Virus record (IMG/VR): IMGVR_UViG_3300042350_000912
Coordinates: 1-20,887 of that record
Origin: a virus
DNA: 20,887 bases
Direction: 5' to 3' (one strand)
Of this stretch, positions 7,900 to 13,589 are shown one piece after another; within the stretch, counting starts at the first letter, position 1, and each line of letters starts with the position of its first letter. A program made the translations under genes and the position numbers. The notes beneath the pieces are model-generated. The model worked only from the letters and a program-made list of their open reading frames with translations, was not told the origin of the DNA and made no database searches.

Positions 7900-9080
7900 A
7901 GCGCGGTGTTTTCGTAGCCAACTTGAACGTCAACGCTGATCTGCTGCAATTTATCAACCACGCGCTTGCGTACGTTGTAGGTGTTGGTCTGCACCACGAC
8001 CGGCACTAGCTGCGTGCCAAGTTGAATCCAGCACTCCGAAGCGTAGATCATCTCTTGCAGCCATGTGAACTCCGCATCGGTGAGCCAGTCGCTGTTCAGC
8101 GTGTAGGTGTCGCGGTACGTCACCGACCACTGTTTGTCGTAGACGTCATCGCCGTAGACGCTGGCGTTGTAGCCGTAGGTCTTGCGGTCAACATCAACGC
8201 GCTGCCTGTTCATCCGTGTGAACGTGTAGCCGTCAACACCGCCGTACATGTTCCGGAAGAAAACACGTAGGTCGTTGTAACGCTGGCAGTTGTCGATGAC
8301 GTAGGTGTATGCAGCGGTGCGGCTGAACGCGCTTGTATTCGTGCCTGCCGTGTTGAAAGTAACCAAGACCGCAATCTTGCCGCCATCCGTAGGGAAGTTG
8401 ACGCTCCCTGCGTTGCCGTCGGAACACTGCGAAGACGTGAGGTTGTACACCCCATAAGGACCGGCGTTTATGATGTTGCTGATGGCCGAAACGCTGCCAG
8501 TCACCAGAAAGGCTGCACGCGGTGTGCCACCGTCGTAGCTGACGCGTAACGCTATGCCCGAAACGTTGGAAAGCACGCCGATGAAGTCGCTATCACCCGA
8601 TCCAAGCGTTGAAGTCACTGGCCTGTTGCTGAACACCTTAATCGCTGGCGTATCACCCGACACCGTCGCCGCTATGTACGCACTCGGTGAATAGGCCGCG
8701 TAGTCCTGCTGGCGAAACGCCGCCTGCCACGCGATCAGCGACGCTGATGCTGTGCCGCCTGTCGCCACGGTCGGAGGTGAGCCAAACTCCTCGCGAAATG
8801 TCAGGTTCGTGTTGACAGCGTAGCCGCCATCCTGCCAGCCGCTCGTCAGCTGTGGGATCTTCGGCGCAATCAGCGTCTCAACGACCTTGCTAACTCCGAA
8901 GAAGCCGTTGTTCGTCGTCGGCAGTTTGTCGCACTTCAAGCGCGCGGAGGAAAGCGACCCCGACACGTCGCAGACGTAGCGGAAGTTGGCAGAAGCGGTG
9001 TTGTTGCTCGACACAACCACGACGTCGCTGTTGCCGACAGGAAGCAGCGAAGGAAGCGCGGATATTATAGTTATGCTCAT
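7896..9080 (-). CDS. Virion (tail) protein of unknown role, 394 aa
   Basis: A 394-residue protein starting MSITIISALPSLLPVGNSDVVV. It is strongly beta-rich, with many Thr/Ser/Gly/Val residues, and contains a central stretch (PYGVYNLTSSQCSDGNAGSV) and a C-terminal part rich in Tyr and Arg (YNDLRVFFRNMYGGVDGYTF). No catalytic motif, signal peptide or membrane segment is evident. Both ends are coupled to neighbours by ATGA overlaps: its ATG overlaps the stop of the gp10-like gene, and its stop overlaps the start of the 774-residue tail gene. Its position suggests a distal-tail or baseplate component co-translated with the larger protein. The structural assignment is by context; I do not recognise a named family. 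Confidence 0.55.
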   Translation of the reverse strand: MSITIISALPSLLPVGNSDVVVVSSNNTASANFRYVCDVSGSLSSARLKCDKLPTTNNGFFGVSKVVETLIAPKIPQLTSGWQDGGYAVNTNLTFREEFGSPPTVATGGTASASLIAWQAAFRQQDYAAYSPSAYIAATVSGDTPAIKVFSNRPVTSTLGSGDSDFIGVLSNVSGIALRVSYDGGTPRAAFLVTGSVSAISNIINAGPYGVYNLTSSQCSDGNAGSVNFPTDGGKIAVLVTFNTAGTNTSAFSRTAAYTYVIDNCQRYNDLRVFFRNMYGGVDGYTFTRMNRQRVDVDRKTYGYNASVYGDDVYDKQWSVTYRDTYTLNSDWLTDAEFTWLQEMIYASECWIQLGTQLVPVVVQTNTYNVRKRVVDKLQQISVDVQVGYENTAL

Positions 9081-9640
9081 ACGTTGATTGAAATTGATAT
9101 TTTCTTGCCGACGACCTCGGCGATGCTGCTGACGAGCTCATCCAACTTAGCGTCGCTTAGCACTGGGTTGAGGAATGGCCGCCCCTTGATGCCTCTGCGT
9201 TTTATTGACTTGGCGATGTTGTATGCCGCCGCGTCGATTTCGTCAGCAGGGATGCCGAGTGCTTTGTCGATTGCCCACTTGCGGATCGCTGCCACGTGCG
9301 AAGGACTTGGGTTGATACTCCGAAAGCTGAACGGCGCACCCCTGTTGACACGCACGCCATTGACGCCGTATTCGACGAACTTCCAGTACGATGCCATCTC
9401 CATCGCGACCTGCGCGACCTTCTGCTCAACAGGCAACTCCGCGAAGCCTACCGACTGCCGTAGGTTGAGCGTAGCCTTGGCGTCAACGCGCTCAATGCCT
9501 TCAACCGTCAGCTTGATTACATCCTGCATCCACCGAATTAGCGCCGCGTTCACGTCAGGAGATCGCGACAGGCTGAACTCCTTAGTCACGTCAGCGCCGA
9601 TGCCCAGTACGTCGCCTTCTATCTCTGTGGTAAATTTCAT
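9077..9640 (-). CDS. HK97 gp10-like / tail completion protein (putative)
   Basis: A 187-residue basic protein. Diagnostic stretches are TLNLRQSVGFAELP near residue 61, SYWKFVEYGVNGVRVNRGAP near 87, and KSIKRRGIKGRPFLNPVL near 152. The order (an arginine-containing region, a Y-x-x-FVEYG motif, then a GI-x-GRPFL motif) is that of gp10-like head-tail joining or tail-completion proteins. It would cap the tail tube or join it to the head. The ATG at 9640 lies five bases after the GATATTTA element, which supports this start. The 30-bp gap after the chaperone frame carries no other visible signal. The gene's stop overlaps the next start (ATGA). Confidence 0.62.
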   Translation of the reverse strand: MKFTTEIEGDVLGIGADVTKEFSLSRSPDVNAALIRWMQDVIKLTVEGIERVDAKATLNLRQSVGFAELPVEQKVAQVAMEMASYWKFVEYGVNGVRVNRGAPFSFRSINPSPSHVAAIRKWAIDKALGIPADEIDAAAYNIAKSIKRRGIKGRPFLNPVLSDAKLDELVSSIAEVVGKKISISINV

Positions 9641-9645
9641 GCAGG

Positions 9646-9653
9646 TAAATATC
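9646..9653 (-). promoter_or_regulatory. GATATTTA start-site element (gp10-like gene)
   Basis: Minus-strand GATATTTA, followed by CCTGC and the ATG at 9640. It lies in the short gap after the chaperone GT stop, away from any coding constraint, which strengthens the case that the element is functional. Confidence 0.55.
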
Positions 9654-9673
9654 GCAGCGCGGAAATCTATGCA

Positions 9674-10380
9674 CTACGGCATAGCCTTCATCAGCAACAG
9701 CGCGTTCATGAACTCGCGTGCCGGCATCTTAAACACCTGATCCATGCGCAGCGGATCTTTGCCGGCCATACGATAGACCACACCGACCCAGCCGTAGTTC
9801 GGCTTTTTTACGCCTTGGCCGTTGTCGTCGTCGTCCCCTGATCCGTCAAAGACCTCCGCATAATCATCAACAAAGGCTCTGAAAGCTGCAAAAAAAAAGC
9901 GGCATATCCCCAAACGTCACCCATGTTCATCTGCAACATCGCCTCTGCGCGCTGCTTATGACCCTTGCCGTCATACGCCTTCGGCCACCACTTCCACACC
10001 CTGCACTCCCTCGAAAGCGTCGCCAAGATCAAGTGCAAGTTGTCAATCACCCCCTGTTCGCTCGTCATGTCGTAGGAATACAACTCAACCAACTGCCCTG
10101 CGCTTATTTCGTCGATGAACCACTCAAATTGATACCACTTTCCGGCAACCTTGGCGTGACGCTTAGCCGCCAGTGACGATAGCGATTTGCTCGCCGCGTT
10201 GATCTCACCATAACGCTTGTTGACCTCCGCAATCGTCATCTTCTTGACCTGCTCGATCGGGATGCCGTCGAGAACGGCGATGACGCCGATCTTTTTGTCG
10301 CTCGTAATGTAGATTGCGTTGGCCTCAATAGACACAATGCGCTGGAACTGGTCGACGGTGATTTTGTTGAGGATGCTCAT
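9674..10380 (-). CDS. Tail assembly chaperone, frameshifted long form (G-T like)
   Basis: Translation starts at 10380 in the short chaperone frame, reaches the T9 tract (9898-9890) after 163 codons, and slips back one base. The -1 frame is then open to a TAG at 9674, adding 72 residues that begin FAAFRAFVDDYAEVFDGSG and contain a run of aspartates. The product would be about 235 residues. This two-product arrangement through a -1 frameshift is the conserved strategy of long-tailed phages, in which the long form binds both the tape measure and tail-tube subunits. What I see is the slippery tract and two overlapping open frames in the correct -1 relation. Use of the shift is inferred. The extension has no good independent start codon with a matching leader. 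Confidence 0.75.
9808..10380 (-). CDS. Tail assembly chaperone, short form (G like)
   Basis: A 190-residue protein starting MSILNKITVDQFQRIVSIEANAIY. It is mostly helical, with a Trp/Tyr-rich centre (GKWYQFEWFIDEISAGQL), and in-frame reading past the slippery tract gives a tail ending in TDQGTTTTTAKA. The protein itself is only weakly diagnostic; the identification comes from the overlapping -1 frame reached through nine Ts. It would coat the tape measure during tail assembly and is absent from the virion. Its ATG overlaps the glycosyltransferase stop (ATGA) behind an AAAGG sequence that could act as a weak Shine-Dalgarno site. A tail gene is therefore translationally coupled to a sugar-modification gene, which is unusual. 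Confidence 0.7.
   Translation of the reverse strand: MSILNKITVDQFQRIVSIEANAIYITSDKKIGVIAVLDGIPIEQVKKMTIAEVNKRYGEINAASKSLSSLAAKRHAKVAGKWYQFEWFIDEISAGQLVELYSYDMTSEQGVIDNLHLILATLSRECRVWKWWPKAYDGKGHKQRAEAMLQMNMGDVWGYAAFFLQLSEPLLMIMRRSLTDQGTTTTTAKA
9890..9898 (-). other. Slippery T9 tract for -1 ribosomal frameshift
   Basis: On the minus strand the frame-0 codons are GCT TTT TTT TTG. Slipping back one base after the second TTT continues as TTT GCA GCT in the -1 frame, which is open for 72 more codons. The T TTT TTT core fits the X XXY YYZ rule. I do not see an obvious strong stem-loop directly downstream. Confidence 0.75.
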
Positions 10381-11249
10381 CCTTTTATGGCTTTAAGGTA
10401 AAGTGCATAAAGTTGACCGCATACCGTTTCAGTGCGATAGTTAGCAATGTCTGCAGGTACTGTTAGCATCTCGCGCTTGGTCACTGCACCTTCCGCGTTA
10501 AAGTGATAACTCATCACACCCTTGCCACACATCCAAGCCTCAATCGTTGTCCTGCCAATATGCAGACCACAGGCAAAGTGACACCCCTTGACCAAGGCTT
10601 CAATATTAGACACGGCTTCGTAATAGTGGACAGGGTAGCGACTTTTTAAGTCCTCAAGAAAGTCGCCATTGTTGTAGCCAACCAAAAAGAAACGCCTGTC
10701 GTTATCCTTGCACCACGCCGCCGCATCGTAAATCATCGCCTTGCGCATGTAGTCGAGTGTTCCGGCAAGTAAAACGTAATCGCCATCCTGAACGCCATCG
10801 GTGTTGAATCGGCTGTAATCAACTGGATTGTAGATGACGCTTATCTTGTTTAAGGGAACGCCATATCTTGCGTGTATTTCGTGCTTTTCGTGTTGAGCTA
10901 TACTGATGTACTCCTTGATGCTTTCGTGCTTTACAGGTCGCTCTAAATCGAAATAGACGCTATGTATCGTCGCGACCTTTGGCGTTTGTGGGAATAACGC
11001 ACACAAGTAATCAGTGACTTGCTTATGCTGGACGTGGATGACGTTGTAGGCTTCGCGACCTGTCAACTCTGCAAATGGTTTGATCAGCACCCCTGCCATC
11101 TGCGCCTCGGCAGTCATCGGGTAGTCCATGTATGGTGACGTGACCGTGACCTTATGACCCATCGCCTTCAATCCCTTCGCTACCTGCAAGACGTAAAGTT
11201 CCGAACCTGTGTACTGGCGGAAGAACAATGAGGCTATCAGTATGTTCAT
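10377..11249 (-). CDS. Glycosyltransferase family 4-like
   Basis: A 290-residue GT-B type enzyme. The N-terminal domain starts MNILIASLFFRQYTGSELYVLQVAKGL, with the Gly-containing loop and KAMGHKVTV strand usual in GT4 enzymes. IHVQHKQVTDYL and VATIHSVYFDLERP lie in the middle of that domain, and VIYNPVDYSRF marks the linker before the second domain. The donor-binding part contains RTTIEAWMCGKGVMSY, where the Glu corresponds to the first acidic residue of the GT4 E-x7-E motif; the second Glu is less clear. It would use a nucleotide sugar to modify a glycan. Its ATG overlaps the acetyltransferase stop and its stop overlaps the chaperone start, so the three genes are translationally coupled. 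Likely purposes are virion glycosylation or alteration of host surface sugars; the sequence does not decide. Confidence 0.8.
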   Translation of the reverse strand: MNILIASLFFRQYTGSELYVLQVAKGLKAMGHKVTVTSPYMDYPMTAEAQMAGVLIKPFAELTGREAYNVIHVQHKQVTDYLCALFPQTPKVATIHSVYFDLERPVKHESIKEYISIAQHEKHEIHARYGVPLNKISVIYNPVDYSRFNTDGVQDGDYVLLAGTLDYMRKAMIYDAAAWCKDNDRRFFLVGYNNGDFLEDLKSRYPVHYYEAVSNIEALVKGCHFACGLHIGRTTIEAWMCGKGVMSYHFNAEGAVTKREMLTVPADIANYRTETVCGQLYALYLKAIKG

Positions 11250-11713
11250 GGCTTTTGTTTAATTGGTCGCGCCGGGTTGCCATACGCAAGAAAGCCATCG
11301 GGAATATCGCGGGTGACAACGCTGCCTGCACCTACCAAAGCATCAACCCCGATACGAACTCCGCAGATGATTGTGCTGTTGGCCCCAATGCTACATCCCT
11401 TGCAGAAGTATGTTGACCTGAACCTGCCGTTGTTCTTCCAGTCGCCAAACACGCTGGGATAGTAGTCGTTGGTCGTCACCACATTCGGGCCGATAAATAC
11501 ATCATTGCCAATGATGCAGCCGTGATATATGAGCGCGTGATTTTGGATTTTGACGTTGTTGCCAATTTGCACTCCTGTGTCAATGTGCGCACCTTCACCG
11601 ATGACACAGTTGTCGCCAATCTTGGCACCAGTGCGGATGTGTGCAAATGCCCAGACCTTGACGTTCTCGCCAAGTTCTACGCCTTCTTCTATAATTGCGG
11701 TTGGATGTATCAT
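11246..11713 (-). CDS. Left-handed beta-helix sugar acetyltransferase
   Basis: A 155-residue hexapeptide-repeat protein starting MIHPTAIIEEGVELGENVKVWAF. Repeats of the [IV]-G-x-x type run through most of the length (GAKIGDN, GVQIGNNVKI, GCIIGNDVFIGPNVVTTN, GCSIGANSTIICGVRIG, GAGSVVTRDIP). The end, LAYGNPARPIK, is typical of sugar O- and N-acetyltransferases. The nearest known layout is the WbpD/WlbB-type N-acetyltransferase that acts on UDP-amino sugars. The acceptor cannot be read. It directly follows the large terminase with a 13-bp gap containing TAAATTTG, and is coupled by ATGA overlap to a glycosyltransferase, so the pair probably builds or modifies one glycan. It resembles a bacterial surface-polysaccharide gene and is a likely acquired cargo gene. 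Confidence 0.85.
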   Translation of the reverse strand: MIHPTAIIEEGVELGENVKVWAFAHIRTGAKIGDNCVIGEGAHIDTGVQIGNNVKIQNHALIYHGCIIGNDVFIGPNVVTTNDYYPSVFGDWKNNGRFRSTYFCKGCSIGANSTIICGVRIGVDALVGAGSVVTRDIPDGFLAYGNPARPIKQKP

Positions 11714-11718
11714 ATCTG

Positions 11719-11726
11719 CAAATTTA
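11719..11726 (-). promoter_or_regulatory. Candidate Bacteroidota -7 promoter box (TAAATTTG)
   Basis: TAAATTTG on the minus strand fits TAnnTTTG. It fills the gap between the terminase stop (11727-11729) and the acetyltransferase ATG at 11713, with CAGAT between box and ATG. No clear -33 element is visible. It would let the sugar genes be expressed independently of the packaging genes. Confidence 0.42.
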
Positions 11727-12938
11727 CTACATAATCACGTACCTGCCCCCAGCGTTGGCGGATAGCTTGTTGAGTGCGACGTAACGCACCGCGTCAATGG
11801 CGTGGTTGTACCTGTCAATCGGCACTCCCAACGACGCGCCAGTCCTGTCCGTGTCCCAAGTGTAGTTCCTCAACTCCTTGATCAGGTTCGTCGATTCACG
11901 CGTCACGAGCATCGGCTGCCGCTTCAGGATGTCGATGCTGTTCCTGATGCTATCCGCGCCCTTCGTTGCCGGGTGAATGTTGAAGCCAAGGCGATGCACC
12001 TCTTCGATACTCTTGGGTTCAGCACTGTCAGCGATGATCGGCCACGACCTGCCAATGCCCAGCTTGCGTAGGTGTTCAGCAATGTCTTGATTGGTGAGGC
12101 CGTTTTGGTAGAGTAGTTCATGCAGGAGAATAGCACTGCCACGCTTGTAGACGGCCACCACCGCCGTAGGATCGTTGGTGTAGCCCCAGTCAAGCCCGAT
12201 GGCGACCAGCTTATCACCTGCAAAGTCGATGCCGTCAACCTGCTGCCAATCGTCAAAGACCACGCCCTGCAGTGATCCGACTTCGCCCAAGCCGTAGACC
12301 TTCCACCAGTTCGCCCAGTACGTCGATGTTGCCGCCTTGACCTGCGCCGCTTCGATGTCGTCGCGGATCGTCGCCGGCAGCGCCTCGTTGTCGCGGTATG
12401 TCAGCACCAGCAACTCACTGTCTTGCTCGGCTAAGACCTCCGTGTGCGCCCAGAACTCCGACACCGGGTTGAAGTCGATGTAGATGGCTTCGCTCGTTCT
12501 GATGGCCAGCTGATGGTACGCCTCAAACTGGATGTTGTTGGCCTCGTTTATGTATAGCACCTGCCGCCGTGCGCCGCGTAGCTTCGCCTCCTGGTCTGCG
12601 CTGAAGAATTCAATCGTGCTGCCGTTGGCGAAGGTGTAGGTTAGCAGCGTCTTGTTCCAGCCTTCGTCACGCCAGCGGTTCGTCCACTGCATGACCTTGC
12701 CAAAGTCCTTCATCGCACCACGTCGCAGGTGCGGGATTGATTCAGATACGACGCTGATCTCGGTTTTAGCTTTTGCGGCTATGTTGATAAGCACAGCAAG
12801 GATGGCGATGGTTTTTCCGTTCCCCCACCAGTTGCCCAGTGGGGGTCAACATCCAGCAGATGTTCCGCCCTGAATCACCTTCTTCCGAGCGGCCACCTGC
12901 CGAATGCGCTTTATCGCTGTTGTGTGATGAAATGCCAT
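11727..12938 (-). CDS. terL: Terminase large subunit, Walker A interrupted by a bypass-like 36-nt gap
   Basis: The packaging ATPase-nuclease. Reading from ATG 12938 gives 29 residues (MAFHHTTAIKRIRQVAARKK, then VIQGGTSAG). TGT and an in-frame TGA follow. After the second GGA the same frame continues KTIAILAVLINIAAKAK to a TAG at 11727. Omitting 36 nt restores the Walker A GGTSAGKT and a 391-residue protein. Counting without the gap, Walker B is VLYINE at about 115-120. Candidate RuvC-like nuclease acids are D238 (GLDWGYTNDP), D292 (IIADSAEP) and D370 (NHAIDAVRY). The segment EISVVSESIPHLRRGA is characteristic of this terminase group. Everything but the gap looks intact, which argues against a dead gene. 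No start codon between the TGA and KT would allow reinitiation with a complete P-loop. The gene follows small terminase and MazG-like genes and a tRNA-like element. Confidence 0.88.
12816..12854 (-). other. Candidate translational bypass element in terL
   Basis: The take-off codon would be GGA (12854-12852). Next come TGT and the stop TGA (12848-12846). A hairpin follows at once: CCCCCACTGG and CTGGTGGGGG (12845-12822), ten pairs including two G-T wobbles, closing a GCAA tetraloop. Then comes AAC and the landing codon GGA (12818-12816), after which the frame continues AAA ACC. A GGGGGA purine run sits just before the landing codon and could pair with the anti-Shine-Dalgarno sequence. Matched GGA codons, a stop beside the take-off codon, a hairpin in the gap and a purine-rich site before landing are all features of phage T4 gene 60. 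The gap (33 nt, or 36 with the landing codon) is shorter than T4's 50 nt. That the ribosome hops here is inference. Confidence 0.55.
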
Positions 12939-12941
12939 TTG

Positions 12942-13038
12942 TAACCGAGGTGGGGTTCGGACCCACGTTTACAACTTCTGTTTACGGTCGGGGTGCGCAC
13001 TCCCTAATTGTCGTTTTACCACTTAAACTACTTCGGTT
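12942..13038 (-). tRNA. tRNA-like element with expanded anticodon loop (identity unassigned)
   Basis: On the minus strand the order is: acceptor AACCGA pairing with TCGGTT; a good D arm (GTTT AAGTGGTA AAAC, matching the A-box pattern TRGYNNANNNGG); anticodon-type stem ACAAT with GTTGT; variable region AAAC; and T arm GTGGG TCCGAAC CCCAC; then discriminator A. CCA is not encoded. The anticodon loop is 31 nt instead of 7, so no anticodon can be assigned. The T loop has C where position 55 is normally U, and the inner acceptor pair is mismatched. The length of about 97 nt recalls tRNA-Sec, but no UCA anticodon or long variable arm is present. It overlaps the end of the MazG-like gene by 16 bp and ends 3 bp before the terL ATG. 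It may be a decayed tRNA, a processed tRNA with an insert, or a tRNA mimic. Confidence 0.45.
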
Positions 13039-13241
13039 TTTTCTAATATTATTTTTTCCCCAATTTCCCCCTTCAGCTTTTCAACGTAGACCGCCGCATC
13101 CATCAACTCCTCCTGCAAGTGTTGCAGCCACTGCATCAGCGTCAGGTCATCCCTCTCCATCGTTGTGCCGTACTTCTCCTTGCCCTTTTCTGCTCTTGTC
13201 CGAAATTGGTCAATGACTGATTCGACTATCTTGTCACTCAT
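13023..13241 (-). CDS. Small MazG-like / phage helical protein
   Basis: A 72-residue protein from ATG 13241 (MSDKIVESVIDQFRTRAEKG). The core stretch LMQWLQHLQEELMDAAVYVEKLK has the EExxD-type acidic helix seen in all-alpha MazG-like nucleotide pyrophosphohydrolases and in small phage relatives. It is shorter than full MazG domains (about 100 residues), so enzymatic activity is uncertain. Its ATG overlaps the small-terminase stop by eight bases, which fixes the start; the longer in-frame reading from 13349 would overlap the upstream gene heavily and adds an Arg/Cys-rich, unconvincing N terminus. The last codons lie within the tRNA-like element. If active, it would remove unwanted nucleotides during replication; this is inference. 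Confidence 0.55.
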   Translation of the reverse strand: MSDKIVESVIDQFRTRAEKGKEKYGTTMERDDLTLMQWLQHLQEELMDAAVYVEKLKGEIGEKIILEKTEVV

Positions 13242-13584
13242 CGCCGAATAGCGGCTGTTCGATGTGTACAATGCTTTCCACCTCCTGCTTCGGCAATCCG
13301 TACACCCGCGATAGCAAGGTTTCAAGGCTGTAAAGCGTTCCCTTCTCAATGCTCTTGCGCATTGCGGATGCGATGGTTTTCTCCAATATGGTCGCCTTTG
13401 GATTATCCCACACCTGCTTTAATTCGTCAACGGTCATCGCCATCATATTCTGAATCGTGTCGTTGATTTCGGAACGCTTGTAGCCTTGGTCAACCAGCAG
13501 GGTCACGTACTTACGCGGCCTTCCGTTGGGGTTGCCTGACTGCCCTTTTTCAAATGGCTTGTTATTTGGTATCGGATTGCTCAC
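13234..13584 (-). CDS. Terminase small subunit-like DNA-binding protein
   Basis: A 116-residue protein starting, from a GTG, MSNPIPNNKPFEKGQSGNPN, followed by GRPRK. The FEKGQSGNPNGRPRK motif is a known N-terminal signature (DUF5681 type) often found in phage proteins next to terminase genes. The rest is helical (RSEINDTIQNMMAMTVDELK, then AMRKSIEKGTLYSLETLLSR) and ends in VHIEQPLFGDE. As the small terminase it would recognise phage DNA and load the large subunit. It lies 5 bp after the methyltransferase stop and two small features upstream of terL. No helix-turn-helix is clear, so the role rests on the motif and the position; another DNA-binding regulator is possible. Confidence 0.65.
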   Translation of the reverse strand: MSNPIPNNKPFEKGQSGNPNGRPRKYVTLLVDQGYKRSEINDTIQNMMAMTVDELKQVWDNPKATILEKTIASAMRKSIEKGTLYSLETLLSRVYGLPKQEVESIVHIEQPLFGDE

Positions 13585-13589
13585 GGCTG

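Noticed and set aside
11727-12794. terL starting at an internal GTG at 12794
   Set aside because: This start loses the whole Walker A motif, while a perfect terminase N terminus is present upstream in the same frame, so it cannot be the functional form.
12846-12848. Selenocysteine or suppressor readthrough of the terL TGA, with the hairpin as a SECIS-like element
   Set aside because: Readthrough would insert 12 residues between SAG and KT and break the P-loop; the hairpin loop is GCAA and lacks a SECIS-type GGU loop, and the nearby tRNA-like element has no UCA anticodon.
12766-12966. Open 66-codon frame overlapping the terL 5' end (MGPNPTSVTNGISS...)
   Set aside because: Out of frame with terL, runs through the tRNA-like element, and has unprotein-like Arg/His/Cys-rich composition; a shadow of terL.
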